Shown here one piece after another: positions 45,511 through 55,572 of a DNA stretch of 64,000 bases. Position 1 is the first letter of the stretch, and the number at the start of each line of letters is the position of its first letter. The DNA is from Propioniciclava sinopodophylli (GTDB lineage: Bacteria > Actinomycetota > Actinomycetes > Propionibacteriales > Propionibacteriaceae). The position numbers were made by a program, and so were the translations under genes. The stretch spans positions 124,001 to 188,000 of the forward strand of contig NZ_SDMQ01000003.1 in the NCBI RefSeq assembly GCF_004324755.1, given 5' to 3'. The notes beneath the pieces were generated by a model, which had not been told where the DNA came from, did no database searches, and saw nothing but the letters and a program-made list of their open reading frames with translations.

Positions 45511-46347
45511 TCAGTCGGCCAGCGGGCCGAACGGCAGCCCACGCGCGGTGAGCTCGGCCTCGCCGCCGTCGAGGGCCGTGAGCACCCACAGCCCACGGTC
45601 GGTGACGGTGATCGTGTGCTCCCAGTGAGCGGCGTGTGAGCCGTCCTTGGTCACCACGGTCCACTCGTCGTCCAGCGTGACGCCGATCGCCGAGCCGAGG
45701 GTGACCATCGGCTCGACCGCCAGCACGAGGCCGGGCTCGATGCGGGGGCCGCGTCCGGGGCGTCCGACGTTGGGTACGTCGGGGGCCTGGTGCATCTCCG
45801 ACCCGATGCCGTGGCCGGTGTAGTCCTTGAGGATGCCGTAGCGCTCCCTGCGTCCGCGGATGCTCTTCTCGATGGCGTGGGAGATGTCCGTGACGCGGCC
45901 GCCCAGGCGCGCCGCGCCGATGCCGGCCCACAGCGACTCCCGCGTCACGTCGGACAGGCGCTGGTCGTCGGACGACAGGGACCCCACGCCGAAGGTGATC
46001 GCGGCGTCACCGTGCCACCCGTCGACGATCGCGCCGAAGTCGTAGGAGACGAGGTCGCCCTCCACGAGCACCCGGTCGCCGGGGATGCCGTGCACCACCT
46101 CATCGTTGACCGAGATGCAGGCCACGCCCGGGTAGGGCGGGTAGCCCCAGGCCGCGCCGTAGTTGAGGAACGAGGAGCCGGCGCCGTGGCGGGCGAGGAT
46201 GTCGCGGCCCACGGCGTCCAAATCACCGGTGGTGACGCCCGGGGCGGCCGCCTCGAGGACGGCCGCGTGCACCTCGGCGACGACGAGCCCCGCCCGTCGC
46301 ATGACGAGCAGCTGGTCGGGGGTCTTGAGCTGGACGCCCCGGCTCAC
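45511..46347 (-). CDS. map: Type I methionine aminopeptidase
   Basis: Removes the initiator Met from new proteins. The 278-residue protein shows the metal ligands of the family in Y-D-F-G-A-I-V-D-G-W-H-G-D-A-A, T-G-H-G-I-G, E-P-M-V and the C-terminal W-E-H-T-I. The GTG start at 46347 overlaps the adk stop (GTGA), so translation is coupled to adk. Confidence 0.97.
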   Translation of the reverse strand: MSRGVQLKTPDQLLVMRRAGLVVAEVHAAVLEAAAPGVTTGDLDAVGRDILARHGAGSSFLNYGAAWGYPPYPGVACISVNDEVVHGIPGDRVLVEGDLVSYDFGAIVDGWHGDAAITFGVGSLSSDDQRLSDVTRESLWAGIGAARLGGRVTDISHAIEKSIRGRRERYGILKDYTGHGIGSEMHQAPDVPNVGRPGRGPRIEPGLVLAVEPMVTLGSAIGVTLDDEWTVVTKDGSHAAHWEHTITVTDRGLWVLTALDGGEAELTARGLPFGPLAD

Positions 46348-46931
46348 GAGGGGTGCCCGAGCTTGGCGTCCAGGGCGTCGGTGATGCGGGTGCGGACGTC
46401 CTCGACCGCGCCCATGGCGTCCACCTCGACGAGCAGGCCGCGATCGCGGTACACCTCCAGCAGGGGGGCCGTCTCAGCGTGGTAGACGTCGATGCGGTGC
46501 CGGATGGAGTCGGCGTTGTCGTCAGCGCGGCCCTCGATCTCGGCGCGCTTCAGGAGGCGCTCGACGAGCTGGCTGGGGTCGGCGACCAGGGCGATGACGG
46601 CCTGGAGCTTGCGGCGGCTGCGGACGAGCTCGCCGTCGAGGGCCTCGACCTGCTCGAGGGTGCGGGGGTACCCGTCCAGCAGGAAGCCCCCACGCTTCTT
46701 CACGTCGGGGCTCGCCAGGCGCTGGAACACCATTTGGTTGGTGACCTCGTCCGGTACCAGGTTGCCCGCGGCGATGAGGGCCTCGATCTGCTTGCCCAGT
46801 GGGGTGCCGAGCTGGATGTTGTCGCGGAACAGCTGCCCGGTGGAGATGGTGACGATGCCGTAGTGGTCGGCTATCGAGCTGGCCTGGGTGCCCTTGCCCG
46901 CCCCGGGCGGGCCCATGATGAGGAGTCTCAT
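46344..46931 (-). CDS. adk: Adenylate kinase
   Basis: Interconverts ATP + AMP and 2 ADP. The 195-residue length marks the short-LID form found in actinobacteria. P-loop G7PPGAGKGT15, the AMP-site D-G-Y-P-R-T (about 86-91) and the R-A-D-D-N-x-D-S-I-R-H-R-I stretch are present. ATG at 46931 overlaps the secY stop (ATGA). Confidence 0.98.
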   Translation of the reverse strand: MRLLIMGPPGAGKGTQASSIADHYGIVTISTGQLFRDNIQLGTPLGKQIEALIAAGNLVPDEVTNQMVFQRLASPDVKKRGGFLLDGYPRTLEQVEALDGELVRSRRKLQAVIALVADPSQLVERLLKRAEIEGRADDNADSIRHRIDVYHAETAPLLEVYRDRGLLVEVDAMGAVEDVRTRITDALDAKLGHPS

Positions 46932-48265
46932 CGCAGAAATCCTTCATAGTTCCGTTGCTGCAGCTGGCTCTGGATCTGCTTGACGGTGTCGAGGCCGACG
47001 CCCACCACGATCAGGATCGAGGTACCGCCGAAGGGGAACTGCTGCGAGGTCCCGAGGAAGAGGAAGGCCACTGCCGGCAGGAGTGAGATGAGGCCAAGGT
47101 ACAGCGAGCCCGGGGCCGTCAGGCGGCTCAGGACGTGCGCCAGGTACTTCTCGGTCGGCTTGCCCGCGCGGATGCCCGGGATGAAGCCGCCGTACTTCTT
47201 CATGTTGTCGGCGACCTCCTCGGGGTTGAAGGTGATCGCGACGTAGAAGTAGGCAAAGGCCACGATGAGGACGAACATCAGCAGCGAGTGCCAGAAGCCG
47301 GTCCCGGTGAAGTTCGCGGCGATCCAGCTGGAGACCGGGTTGTCCGGCGAGAACTGGGCGAACATGATCGGCAGGTAGAGCAGCGAGCTGGCGAAAATGA
47401 CGGGGATGACGCCGGCCTGGTTGACCTTGATCGGGATGTAGGTGGTGGAGCCGCCAACGAGGCGGCGCCCGACCATGCGCTTGGCGTACTGCACGGGGAT
47501 GCGGCGCTGAGCCTGCTCAACGAAAACGACGCCGAGCATGACCAGCAGGCCGACGGCCAGGACGGCCACGAAGGCGAGCCAGCCGGCCGAGTTCGGCAGG
47601 GTCAGGCCGTTCCACTGGATGGTGCCGCGGGAGATCGCGATGCCCCAGACCTGGGCCGGGAAGGCCGCTGCGATCTGGGTGAAGATCATCACCGACATGC
47701 CGTTGCCCACGCCTCGCTCGGTGATGAGCTCGCCCAGCCACATCACGATGCCGGTGCCGGCGGTCATCGTCAGGATCATGACCAGGATCGGGAACAGCGT
47801 CGCGTCGTAGACCAGGGGCAGGCCACAGCCGGGGAACAGCTGGCCGCTGATCGCCATGGTCACGAACGCGGTGGACTGCATGATCGCCAAGATGATCGTC
47901 AGGTAGCGGGTGTACTGCGTGATCTTCTGCTGGCCAGCGCCGCCCTCCTTCTTCAGCGCCTCGAGCCGCGGGATCACCACGGCCAGCAGCTGGAAGATGA
48001 TGGAGCTGGTGATGTACGGCATGATCCCCAGCGCGAAGATCGCAAGCTGCAACAGCGCACCACCCGAGAACAGGTTGATCATCGAGTAGAGGCCCGCGGC
48101 CGACCCGGTGCTCGCCTCGAACGTGCACTGCTGCACGTTCTGCATGTTCACGTTCGGGGTGGGGATGACCGAACCCAGACGGAAGACGGCCAACACCCCG
48201 AGGGTGAAGAGGATCTTCCGACGCAGGTCGGGAGTCCTGAGCGCGTGGGCGAAGGCGGAGAGCAT
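46928..48265 (-). CDS. secY: Preprotein translocase subunit SecY
   Basis: Channel of the Sec machinery, 445 residues with ten membrane helices. It starts MLSAFAHALRTPDLRRKILF; the plug/lateral-gate region (Y-I-T-S-S-I-I-F-Q-L-L) and the cytoplasmic loop A-Q-R-R-I-P-V-Q-Y-A-K-R-M-V-G-R-R are clear. I use the ATG at 48265 rather than longer in-frame starts. A TAGAGT box (complement of 48325-48330) may give it its own promoter, because the preceding gene is not rplO but the SRAP gene. Confidence 0.97.
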   Translation of the reverse strand: MLSAFAHALRTPDLRRKILFTLGVLAVFRLGSVIPTPNVNMQNVQQCTFEASTGSAAGLYSMINLFSGGALLQLAIFALGIMPYITSSIIFQLLAVVIPRLEALKKEGGAGQQKITQYTRYLTIILAIMQSTAFVTMAISGQLFPGCGLPLVYDATLFPILVMILTMTAGTGIVMWLGELITERGVGNGMSVMIFTQIAAAFPAQVWGIAISRGTIQWNGLTLPNSAGWLAFVAVLAVGLLVMLGVVFVEQAQRRIPVQYAKRMVGRRLVGGSTTYIPIKVNQAGVIPVIFASSLLYLPIMFAQFSPDNPVSSWIAANFTGTGFWHSLLMFVLIVAFAYFYVAITFNPEEVADNMKKYGGFIPGIRAGKPTEKYLAHVLSRLTAPGSLYLGLISLLPAVAFLFLGTSQQFPFGGTSILIVVGVGLDTVKQIQSQLQQRNYEGFLR

Positions 48266-48381
48266 CCGGGTCCAATCAGTTGCAGACAGCACAAGAAGGT
48301 CGGGCCAGGGGCCCAACCGGTCAGACTCTACCAACCCGAGGGCCGAACCGGGGCATCAGCCCAGCGCCCTCCCCCGGCGCG

Positions 48382-49128
48382 TCACGCCAGCGGGCGCACC
48401 AGCTCCGGCCCCTCGTGGCGGACGTTGTTCACCAAGGGCGCGACCAGGTACGTGTCGATCTCGGCGCCTTCGCTGGCGTGCAGGAGGCCGAGCGCGGCCT
48501 GGGCGTCCGTCTGGAGCGGGTCGAGCCAGTCGGACCACGCCTCGGGGCGGACGGTCATGGGCATCCGGTCGTGGATGTGACCCAGCGCGTCCGTGGCCTG
48601 GGTGGTGATGATCGTGCAGGTGGTGAGCCAGACGTCGTCGTCGGTGCCCTCGGCGCCCCGAGGTGCGATCGGGGCGAGCCTCGAAGGGCCCTTCCAGAAC
48701 TCGTACAGCCCCGCCATCACGAACAGTCCCCCACCGGACGGCCGGATGAACCAGGGCTGCTTGGCCGGCTTGCCGTCCGGGCCGGTGGTGGGCGTCCATT
48801 CGTAGAAGCCGTCGGCGGGGATCAGGCAGCGCCGCGACGCCATGGCCTTCGCAAACGCGGGCTTCGACGCCACGGTCTCGGCCCGGGCGTTGATCATGCG
48901 TGCCGCGCCCTTCGCGTCCTTCGACCAGGAGGGCACGAGCCCCCACCGTGGCGTGACGAGCTTGCGGACCGCCGCACCCGAGGCTTTGTCGAGGCGCTCC
49001 ACCACGGCCGGGACCGGGTCGGTGGGCGCCGCGTTGTACGTCGGTTCGGGCTCGTCGACCACGAGCTCGACCTGGAAGGTCTCGATGATCTCCTCGGTGC
49101 TGGCCGAGGCCGCGAACCGTCCGCACAT
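48382..49128 (-). CDS. SRAP domain protein (YedK/HMCES family)
   Basis: Shields abasic sites in single-stranded DNA by forming a covalent link through Cys2. The 248-residue protein begins M-Cys2-G-R-F, which fixes the start at 49128, and has the conserved N-A-R-A-E-T (79-84), I-P-A-D-G-F-Y-E-W (103-111) and H-D-R-M-P. Residues about 146-160 (K-G-P-S-R-L-A-P-I-A-P-R-G-A-E) lie in a loop encoded by a dispersed DNA repeat. The gene stands between rplO and secY, which are normally neighbours. Confidence 0.95.
   Translation of the reverse strand: MCGRFAASASTEEIIETFQVELVVDEPEPTYNAAPTDPVPAVVERLDKASGAAVRKLVTPRWGLVPSWSKDAKGAARMINARAETVASKPAFAKAMASRRCLIPADGFYEWTPTTGPDGKPAKQPWFIRPSGGGLFVMAGLYEFWKGPSRLAPIAPRGAEGTDDDVWLTTCTIITTQATDALGHIHDRMPMTVRPEAWSDWLDPLQTDAQAALGLLHASEGAEIDTYLVAPLVNNVRHEGPELVRPLA
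48654..48690. repeat. Dispersed palindromic element inside the SRAP gene
   Basis: CGCCCCGAGGTGCGATCGGG followed by GCGAGCCTCGAAGGGCC, in frame. It encodes G-P-S-R-L-A-P-I-A-P-R on the minus strand, nearly the peptide encoded by the copy at 5851-5886. Confidence 0.85.
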
Positions 49129-49262
49129 GCCGCCACCGTAGCCGCTGCGGCGTAGGATGGGGGCGCACCCAGGCAGGTGCATGGGTTCACCTGCTCTGGA
49201 GGCGCGGTCGCGTACCCAACCCGTGCACGTGCGTGGCTCCGCCCGGACGCGCTCCGGAACGC

Positions 49263-49300
49263 CACGAAGGGCGCCCCCCAGAACGGGGACGCCCTTCGTG
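49263..49300 (-). terminator. Terminator after rplO (end of spc operon)
   Basis: Arms CACGAAGGGCG (49263-49273) and CGCCCTTCGTG (49290-49300), with a 16-base loop, 13 bases past the rplO stop. It cuts the ribosomal operon off from SRAP and secY. Confidence 0.75.
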
Positions 49301-49313
49301 GGTGTTGGTCAGA

Positions 49314-49757
49314 TCAGAGTTCGTTGGCGGTGCCGCCGGCGGCCTCGATCTTGCTCTTGGCCGACGCGGTGTACGCGTGGGCGTCGATGTCGAACTTCAC
49401 CGTGGTCTCACCGGTGCCGAGGATCTTCACGAGCTTGTCCTTGCGGACGGCGCCCTTGGAGACCAGGTCGGCGACGGTGACCTTCCCGCCCTCGGGGAAG
49501 AGCTCGACCAGCTTCGCGATGTTCACGACCTGGTACTCCACCCGGAAGGGGTTCTGGAAGCCACGGAGCTTCGGCAGCCGCATGTGCAGCGGCATCTGGC
49601 CGCCCTCGAAGTTCGCCGGCACGTTCTTGCGTGCGCCGGTGCCCTTCGTGCCACGGCCGGCGGTCTTGCCGCCCTTGCCGCCTTCACCGCGGCCGACGCG
49701 GTGCTTGTCGGTCTTGGCCCCGGGGGCCGGACGCAGGTGGTGTGCCTTGAGCGCCAT
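49314..49757 (-). CDS. rplO: 50S ribosomal protein L15
   Basis: Late-assembly protein of 147 residues: [20 protein letters not shown], then the glycine-rich [19 protein letters not shown] set the start at 49757, one base after the rpmD stop. It is the last gene of the spc operon here. Confidence 0.97.
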   Translation of the reverse strand: MALKAHHLRPAPGAKTDKHRVGRGEGGKGGKTAGRGTKGTGARKNVPANFEGGQMPLHMRLPKLRGFQNPFRVEYQVVNIAKLVELFPEGGKVTVADLVSKGAVRKDKLVKILGTGETTVKFDIDAHAYTASAKSKIEAAGGTANEL

Positions 49758-49758
49758 G

Positions 49759-49941
49759 TCAGTCAACCTCCTCGACGGAGACAAGGTGGATCACGGTGTT
49801 GACCATGCCGCGGTAGTGCGGGAGGTCCTCCCGCTCCACGACGTCGCCGATCTTCCGCAGGCCGAGGGTCCGAAGGGTCTCGGCCTGGTTCTTCTTCGCG
49901 CTGTTCGCGCTCTTCACCTGGGTGACGCGGAGCGTGGCCAT
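49759..49941 (-). CDS. rpmD: 50S ribosomal protein L30
   Basis: A 60-residue protein ([20 protein letters not shown], ending [10 protein letters not shown]). Its ATG shares one base with the rpsE stop. Confidence 0.97.
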   Translation of the reverse strand: MATLRVTQVKSANSAKKNQAETLRTLGLRKIGDVVEREDLPHYRGMVNTVIHLVSVEEVD

Positions 49942-50561
49942 CAGGCAGCCCCCTCCTTGCGCGCCCTCAGCAGGGCGGCCGGCGCGACGTCCTCCACGGG
50001 GAGGCCACGACGCTTGGCAACCTGCTCCGGCTCCTCAAGCTGTTGAAGAGCCTCGACCGTGGCGTGCACCACGTTGATCGCGTTGGCGCTGCCCAGCGAC
50101 TTGGCGAGGACATCGGTGATGCCGGCGCACTCGAGCACGGCGCGCGCGGAGCCTCCGGCGATCACGCCGGTACCCGGCGACGCCGGCCGCAGGAGCACGA
50201 CGCCGGCGGCCTTCTCACCCTGGACGGGGTGCGGGATGGTGCCCTGGATACGAGGCACACGGAAGAACGCCTTCTTGGCCTCCTCCACGCCCTTGGCGAT
50301 CGCCGCGGGCACCTCCTTGGCCTTGCCGTAGCCGACACCCACGGTGCCGTCACCGTCGCCCACCACGACGAGCGCGGTGAAGCTGAACCGGCGGCCACCC
50401 TGGACGACCTTGGCGACGCGGTTGATCGCGACGACCTTCTCCAGGTACTGGCTCTTGTCCTGGGCGGCGTTGTCCCGGCCGCCTCGACGATCGTCGCGGC
50501 CGCGACGCTCGCCACCACCCTGGCCACCACGGCCACGGGCAGACGCGTTTTCGTTCGCCAT
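49941..50561 (-). CDS. rpsE: 30S ribosomal protein S5
   Basis: Protein of the decoding-site shoulder, 206 residues. The first 37 residues are Arg/Gly/Asp-rich ([20 protein letters not shown]), longer than in E. coli. The dsRNA-binding-like core ([23 protein letters not shown]) and [10 protein letters not shown] follow. Confidence 0.98.
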   Translation of the reverse strand: MANENASARGRGGQGGGERRGRDDRRGGRDNAAQDKSQYLEKVVAINRVAKVVQGGRRFSFTALVVVGDGDGTVGVGYGKAKEVPAAIAKGVEEAKKAFFRVPRIQGTIPHPVQGEKAAGVVLLRPASPGTGVIAGGSARAVLECAGITDVLAKSLGSANAINVVHATVEALQQLEEPEQVAKRRGLPVEDVAPAALLRARKEGAA

Positions 50562-50581
50562 TGTTTTCCTTTCCGCTTCGA

Positions 50582-50968
50582 TCAGAATCCGAGGCCGGCC
50601 TCGCGCGCGCCGTCAGCCAGCGCGGCGATCCGTCCGTGGTACTGGTTGCCGGCGCGGTCGAACACGACAGACTCGACGCCCGCCTTCTTCGCCCGCTCGG
50701 CCACGAGCGTGCCGACCTGCTTGGCCTTCTCGCTCTTGTCGCCGGACGCACCGCGCACGTCGGCCTCCATGGTGGAGGCGGACGCCAGCGTGTGGCCGAC
50801 CGTGTCGTCGATCACCTGCGCCACGATGTGGCGCGCGGAACGCGTGACCACCAGGCGGGGACGCTCGGTGGTGCCGAAGATCTTCTTGCGGCCACGCGCC
50901 TGACGACGGAGGCGCGACTTGGCGCGCGCAGCCATTCCCTTGTTCTTGACGGGAGTGCTCATCGTCAC
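50582..50968 (-). CDS. rplR: 50S ribosomal protein L18
   Basis: 5S rRNA-binding protein of 126-128 residues ([20 protein letters not shown]). The start may be the GTG at 50968 overlapping the rplF stop (GTGA), or the ATG at 50962 two codons later. Confidence 0.96.
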   Translation of the reverse strand: MTMSTPVKNKGMAARAKSRLRRQARGRKKIFGTTERPRLVVTRSARHIVAQVIDDTVGHTLASASTMEADVRGASGDKSEKAKQVGTLVAERAKKAGVESVVFDRAGNQYHGRIAALADGAREAGLGF

Positions 50969-51507
50969 TTACCAGCCTTTCCGACCTTGCGGCGCACACG
51001 CTCGCCGGAGTAGCGAACGCCCTTGCCCTTGTAGGGCTCCGGCTTGCGGAGCTTGCGGATGTTCGCCGCGACCTCGCCGACGACCTGCTTGTCGATGCCC
51101 TGCACCGAGAAGGCGGTCGGCTTCTCGACCACGAAGGTCACGCCCTCGGGGGCGTCGATGATCACCGGGTGGCTGAAGCCGAGCTGGAACTCGAGCTGCT
51201 GCGGGCCCTTGGAGATCACGCGGTAACCAACGCCGACGATCTCGAGCTTCTTCTCATAGCCCTCGGTGACACCGATGACCATGTTGTTGACCAGCGTGCG
51301 GGTCAGGCCGTGCAGCGAACGCGACTCGCGCTCGTCGTCCGGGCGGCTGACCTCGATCTGGCCCTCGTCGTTGCGCGCGACCGTGATCGGCTCACGGACG
51401 GTCAGGGACAGGGCGCCCTTCGGGCCCTTGACCTGGACGTCCTGGCCATCGAGGGTGACCTCGACGCCGGCCGGGATCGCGATGGGGAGCTTTCCAATAC
51501 GGGACAT
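50965..51507 (-). CDS. rplF: 50S ribosomal protein L6
   Basis: Protein near the GTPase-associated centre, 180 residues with two L6 repeats ([20 protein letters not shown]; later [12 protein letters not shown]). The C-terminal [10 protein letters not shown] is standard. ATG at 51507, 16 bases after rpsH. Confidence 0.98.
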   Translation of the reverse strand: MSRIGKLPIAIPAGVEVTLDGQDVQVKGPKGALSLTVREPITVARNDEGQIEVSRPDDERESRSLHGLTRTLVNNMVIGVTEGYEKKLEIVGVGYRVISKGPQQLEFQLGFSHPVIIDAPEGVTFVVEKPTAFSVQGIDKQVVGEVAANIRKLRKPEPYKGKGVRYSGERVRRKVGKAGK

Positions 51508-51523
51508 GTTCAGCTACCTCCCG

Positions 51524-51931
51524 TCACCACACGTAGGCGAGCACTTCGCCGCCCACGCTCTTGAGGGATGCTTCCCTGTCGGTCAGAAGGCCTTGGCTGG
51601 TCGAGATGATCGCGATGCCGAGGCCGCCGAGGACCTTGGGCAGCGCGTTGCTCTTGGCGTAGACACGCAGGCCGGGCTTGCTGATGCGACGCAGGCCCGC
51701 GATGGAACGCTCGCGGCTGTCGCCGTACTTGAGGGTGATCTTCAGGGTCTTGCCGACCTCGCCCTCGCCGGGCTCAACGACCTCGTAGGAGGTGATGTAG
51801 CCCTGCTGCTTCAGGATCTCGGCGATACCCACCTTGATCTTGCTGTGGGGCATGGAGGTCGAATCGTGGTACGCCTGGTTGGCGTTCCGCAGACGCGTGA
51901 GCATGTCTGCGATCGGATCCGTCATTGTCAT
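51524..51931 (-). CDS. rpsH: 30S ribosomal protein S8
   Basis: 16S-binding protein and, in other bacteria, translational repressor of the spc operon. 135 residues; opening [18 protein letters not shown] and C-terminal S-T-S-Q-G-L-L-T-D. It follows rpsN after 89 bases. Confidence 0.98.
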   Translation of the reverse strand: MTMTDPIADMLTRLRNANQAYHDSTSMPHSKIKVGIAEILKQQGYITSYEVVEPGEGEVGKTLKITLKYGDSRERSIAGLRRISKPGLRVYAKSNALPKVLGGLGIAIISTSQGLLTDREASLKSVGGEVLAYVW

Positions 51932-52020
51932 GGCTTGTTGGGCCTCTTTCTCGCCGTGGTTTCCGTCGGGGGCTCTCCCCCGACGGACCTACCGCGTTTA
52001 GTGAATCGTGGTTGGTGGTG

Positions 52021-52206
52021 TCACCAGGAGGACTTGACGACACCGGGCAGCTCGCCCTTGTGCGCCATCTCGCGGAGGCAGATGCGGCACAGGCCGAACT
52101 TGCGGTACACCGACTTCGGACGCCCGCACTTGTTGCAACGGGTGTACGCGCGCACCTCGAACTTCGGCTTGCGGCTCTGCTTGACCTTCAGACCAGTCTT
52201 TGCCAT
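52021..52206 (-). CDS. rpsN: 30S ribosomal protein S14, zinc-binding type Z
   Basis: A 61-residue zinc-ribbon S14 with Cys24, Cys27, Cys40 and Cys43 (C-N-K-C-G-R and C-R-I-C-L-R). Actinobacteria often have a second zinc-free rpsN elsewhere. It lies seven bases after rplE. Confidence 0.97.
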   Translation of the reverse strand: MAKTGLKVKQSRKPKFEVRAYTRCNKCGRPKSVYRKFGLCRICLREMAHKGELPGVVKSSW

Positions 52207-52213
52207 CAGTGGG

Positions 52214-52864
52214 TCACCTTCTGCTCAGCTGCTTCTTGATCTGGCTCTTGGAGCCAGTGAAGGCGCGACGACGGGCCACGGCCTTCTTGGGATCGTTCTC
52301 CGGTGCCTTGAACGGGAAGCCCAGCGCCTTGAGCAGCGCGCGACCCTCCTCGTCGTTGGTGGCCGAGGTGACGAACGTGATGTCCATGCCGCGCACGCGA
52401 TCGATCTTGTCCTGGTCGATCTCGTGGAACATGACCTGCTCGTTCAGGCCGAACGTGTAGTTGCCCTGGCCGTCGAACTGGCGGGCCGAAAGGCCACGGA
52501 AGTCGCGGATACGGGGCAGCGCGAGCGTCAGCAGGCGATCGGCGAACTCCCACATGCGGTCACCGCGGAGGGTGACGTGGCAGCCGATCGGCATGCCCTC
52601 ACGCAGCTTGAACTGCGCGATGGACTTGCGTGCCTTGGTGACCTGCGGCTTCTGGCCGGTGATGGCGGTGAGGTCGCGGACGGCCCCATCGATCACCTTG
52701 GAGTCGCGGGCGGCCTCGCCGACACCCATGTTCACCACGATCTTCACCAGACCGGGGATCTGCATGACGTTGTCGTAGGAGAACTCGGCGTTCAGGGCGT
52801 CCCTGATCTCCTCGCGGTACTTCTTCTTGAGGCGGGGCAGTTCCTTGACAGCGGTCTCGGCCAT
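52214..52864 (-). CDS. rplE: 50S ribosomal protein L5
   Basis: 5S rRNA-binding protein contacting P-site tRNA, 216 residues. Core [16 protein letters not shown] and [16 protein letters not shown]. The C-terminal 30 residues are basic and longer than in E. coli (179 aa). One base separates it from rplX. Confidence 0.98.
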   Translation of the reverse strand: MAETAVKELPRLKKKYREEIRDALNAEFSYDNVMQIPGLVKIVVNMGVGEAARDSKVIDGAVRDLTAITGQKPQVTKARKSIAQFKLREGMPIGCHVTLRGDRMWEFADRLLTLALPRIRDFRGLSARQFDGQGNYTFGLNEQVMFHEIDQDKIDRVRGMDITFVTSATNDEEGRALLKALGFPFKAPENDPKKAVARRRAFTGSKSQIKKQLSRR

Positions 52865-52865
52865 C

Positions 52866-53237
52866 TCAGATCTCCTCTCCGGTGGCGCGGGCGATGCGGA
52901 CCGAACGCTCCGCGGTGTACTCGGTGCCGTCGGGGCGACGCTTGGTCACCTCGACGCGCTTGTAGCCGACGCGCGTGGTCTTGGCGTTCTTGCCCTTGCC
53001 GGACACGACCAGCGCCACGTTCGAGACGTGGATCGGGGCCTCGGTCTCGATGATGCCGCCACTGTTGCGTCCCGCCTGCGGGTTCGCCGGCGTGTGCTTC
53101 TTGACGAGGTTGACGCCCTCGACGATGACGCGGTGCTCGCGCGGGAACACGGCGATGATCTCGCCGACGGTGCCCTTGTCGTTGCCGGCGATCACCTTGA
53201 CGGTGTCACCCTTCTTCACGTGGAGCGTGTTCGCCAT
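52866..53237 (-). CDS. rplX: 50S ribosomal protein L24
   Basis: Assembly-initiator protein of 123 residues with the KOW motif ([20 protein letters not shown], about 8-27). It follows rplN after two bases. Confidence 0.98.
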   Translation of the reverse strand: MANTLHVKKGDTVKVIAGNDKGTVGEIIAVFPREHRVIVEGVNLVKKHTPANPQAGRNSGGIIETEAPIHVSNVALVVSGKGKNAKTTRVGYKRVEVTKRRPDGTEYTAERSVRIARATGEEI

Positions 53238-53239
53238 GG

Positions 53240-53608
53240 TCAGATCACCTCCGGCGCCAGCGAGATGATGCGCATGTAGCGCTTGTCGCGCAGTTCGCGG
53301 CCGACCGGGCCGAAGATGCGGGTTCCACGGGGCTCGCCGTCGTTCTTGAGGATGACGGCGGCGTTCTCGTCGAACTTGATGTAGGAGCCGTCGGGGCGAC
53401 GGGTCTCCTTGGTGGTGCGGACGATGACGGCCTTGACGACGTCACCCTTCTTCACGTTGCCACCGGGGATGGCGTCCTTGACCGTGGCGACGATCTTGTC
53501 GCCCAGGCCGGCGTAGCGACGGCGCGAGCCACCGAGGACACGGATGCAGAGGATCTCCTTCGCCCCCGTGTTGTCGGCGACCTTCAGTCGCGATTCCTGC
53601 TGGATCAT
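53240..53608 (-). CDS. rplN: 50S ribosomal protein L14
   Basis: Intersubunit-bridge protein of 122 residues, standard from [16 protein letters not shown] to [10 protein letters not shown]. It opens the spc part of the cluster after a 218-base gap. Confidence 0.98.
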   Translation of the reverse strand: MIQQESRLKVADNTGAKEILCIRVLGGSRRRYAGLGDKIVATVKDAIPGGNVKKGDVVKAVIVRTTKETRRPDGSYIKFDENAAVILKNDGEPRGTRIFGPVGRELRDKRYMRIISLAPEVI

Positions 53609-53750
53609 TTACTTCTCCTGTTGTTCGCCGGTTCCCCCTGCGGGGCCTGGCGGACGGTGTCGGATGCCACGCGCACGTGGCCTGCCGGCGGTCTTCGCTG
53701 GTCGGGTTTCCAAGCCGGGGTCAGCTCGTCGTCGGCTCCGAACGGGCTCA

Positions 53751-53777
53751 GGAGAGGGGGCACAGGGCCCCCTCTCC
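53751..53777 (-). terminator. Hairpin between the S10 and spc gene groups
   Basis: Eleven-base arms GGAGAGGGGGC/GCCCCCTCTCC with a five-base loop, 50 bases after the rpsQ stop. The rest of the 53609-53826 spacer is unique sequence with a ribosome-binding site (ACAGGAGAAG) before rplN. The hairpin may terminate or attenuate between the two operons. Confidence 0.65.
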
Positions 53778-53826
53778 CTCAGTCGGGTGGATCTGGCCGA
53801 AGCCAAACCTCACCCATGGTACGGGA

Positions 53827-54093
53827 TTACTTGGCCTTCTCCACAATTTCGAGGAGGCGCCACCGCTTGGTTGCCGACAGCGGACGGGTCTCCATGACCC
53901 GGACCCGGTCGCCCATGCCGGCGGAGTTCTCCTCGTCGTGTGCCTTCAGCTTCAGCGTGCGGGTCATGACCTTCCCGTACAGGGCGTGCTTGACACGCTG
54001 CTCGATCGCGACGGTGATGGTCTTGTCCATCTTGTCGCTGACCACGATGCCCTCACGCACCTTGCGGGCGTTGCGCTCAACAGTCTCACTCAT
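53827..54093 (-). CDS. rpsQ: 30S ribosomal protein S17
   Basis: 16S-binding OB-fold protein of 88 residues ([19 protein letters not shown]). It is the last gene before the 218-base gap. Confidence 0.98.
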   Translation of the reverse strand: MSETVERNARKVREGIVVSDKMDKTITVAIEQRVKHALYGKVMTRTLKLKAHDEENSAGMGDRVRVMETRPLSATKRWRLLEIVEKAK

Positions 54094-54105
54094 GAATGGC
54101 GTGCC

Positions 54106-54336
54106 TTACTTCTCGAGGTCCGGGTCGGGGACGATGCCCAGGTTGCGCTCCTGGAGCACGGTGTAGACGCGGGCGATGTCCTTGCGGACCTCGCGGAGGC
54201 GTCCGTGCGACTCGAGCTGGCCGGTCGCGCCCTGGAAGCGGAGCGTGAACAGCTCCTCCTTCAGCTCCAGGACCAACTTGTTGAGCTCCTCGCGGCTCTG
54301 GCCGCGCAGGTCTGCGGCGACAAGTGCCTTCGCCAT
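54106..54336 (-). CDS. rpmC: 50S ribosomal protein L29
   Basis: Two-helix protein at the tunnel exit, 76 residues ([20 protein letters not shown]). Its ATG shares one base with the rplP stop. Confidence 0.97.
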   Translation of the reverse strand: MAKALVAADLRGQSREELNKLVLELKEELFTLRFQGATGQLESHGRLREVRKDIARVYTVLQERNLGIVPDPDLEK

Positions 54337-54755
54337 CAGATCTCACCTGCTTCCCGCTTGATGAAGCGTGCCTTGAACGGCAGCTTGTGGATGGCCAGAC
54401 GCATGGCCTCGCGGGCCACGTCCTCCGGAACGCCGGAGAGCTCGAAGAGCACACGCCCCGGCTTGATGTTGGCGATCCACCACTCCGGCGAACCCTTGCC
54501 GGAACCCATGCGGGACTCGGCGGGGTGCTTGGTCATGGGGCGGTCGGGGTAGACGTTGATCCACACCTTGCCACCACGCTTGATGTGGCGGGTCATGGCG
54601 ATACGGGCCGACTCGATCTGACGGTTGGTCAGGTACGAGGACTCCAGGGCCTGGATGCCGTACTCGCCGAACGCGAGCTTGGTGCCACCCTTGGCCATGC
54701 CGTCACGCTTGGGGTGGTGCTGCTTGCGGTGCTTGACGCGACGCGGAATCAGCAT
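54336..54755 (-). CDS. rplP: 50S ribosomal protein L16
   Basis: Protein near the A site and peptidyl-transferase centre, 139 residues beginning [26 protein letters not shown] lies eight bases before the ATG at 54755 and only a base or two before the GTG at 54761, which favours the ATG even though the GTG would overlap the rpsC stop. Confidence 0.97.
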   Translation of the reverse strand: MLIPRRVKHRKQHHPKRDGMAKGGTKLAFGEYGIQALESSYLTNRQIESARIAMTRHIKRGGKVWINVYPDRPMTKHPAESRMGSGKGSPEWWIANIKPGRVLFELSGVPEDVAREAMRLAIHKLPFKARFIKREAGEI

Positions 54756-54757
54756 GG

Positions 54758-55570
54758 TCACGCTCCTTCGGTGTTCGTCGCCTCGGCCGGGGCCTCGGCG
54801 GCGGCTTCGGCGCGGCGGCGTCCGCCACGCTCCGGACGATCGCCACGGGGGCCACGGTCGTCGCGACGCGGGCCACGGCCCGGACGGCGCTGACCGCCAC
54901 CGGCGGCGGCGCGGGCGGCCTTCTGGGCCGCGCGCTCGGCGCGCGTACCGGAGACGTCACCCTTGTAGATCCAGACCTTGACACCGATGCGGCCGAAGGT
55001 CGTGCGGGCCTCAAAGAAGCCGTAGTCGATGTCCGCGCGCAGCGTGTGCAGCGGGACGCGACCCTCGCGGTAGAACTCCGAGCGGCTCATCTCGGCGCCG
55101 CCGAGACGGCCGGAGCACTGGATCCGGATGCCCTGGGCGCCGGACCGCATGGCAGTCTGCTGCGCCTTGCGCATCGCGCGGCGGAAGGCCACGCGTGCGC
55201 TGAGCTGCTCGGCGATGCCCTGGGCAACGAGCTGCGCATCGATCTCGGGGTTCTTGACCTCGATGATGTTCAGCTGCACCTGCTTGCCGGTCAGCTTCTC
55301 CAGCTGCGAACGGACGCGCTCCGCCTCGGCGCCGTTGCGGCCGATGACGATGCCCGGACGCGCGGCCTGCAGGAAGATCGTGACCCGCTCGGAGCGGCGC
55401 TCGATCTCGATGCTGCTGATGCCAGCACGCTCGAGGTTCTTCGTCAGCCACTCACGGATCTTGACGTCCTCCGCGACCAGCTCGGCGTAGTTCTTGTCGG
55501 CGTACCAACGGGTCTTGTGGTCGGTGGTGATGCCCAGGCGGAAGCCATGGGGGTTGATCTTCTGTCCCAT
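54758..55570 (-). CDS. rpsC: 30S ribosomal protein S3
   Basis: mRNA-entry-site protein with an N-terminal KH domain (about 40-108) and the S3 C-terminal domain. At 270 residues it carries a 55-residue tail rich in Arg, Gly, Asp and Pro ([16 protein letters not shown]), then an Ala/Glu end. Confidence 0.98.
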   Translation of the reverse strand: MGQKINPHGFRLGITTDHKTRWYADKNYAELVAEDVKIREWLTKNLERAGISSIEIERRSERVTIFLQAARPGIVIGRNGAEAERVRSQLEKLTGKQVQLNIIEVKNPEIDAQLVAQGIAEQLSARVAFRRAMRKAQQTAMRSGAQGIRIQCSGRLGGAEMSRSEFYREGRVPLHTLRADIDYGFFEARTTFGRIGVKVWIYKGDVSGTRAERAAQKAARAAAGGGQRRPGRGPRRDDRGPRGDRPERGGRRRAEAAAEAPAEATNTEGA

Positions 55571-55572
55571 GC

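Noticed and set aside
53609-53806. A 65-codon minus-strand frame between rpsQ and rplN
   Set aside because: Arg/Pro-rich translation, no family resemblance, and it overlaps the strong hairpin at 53751-53777.
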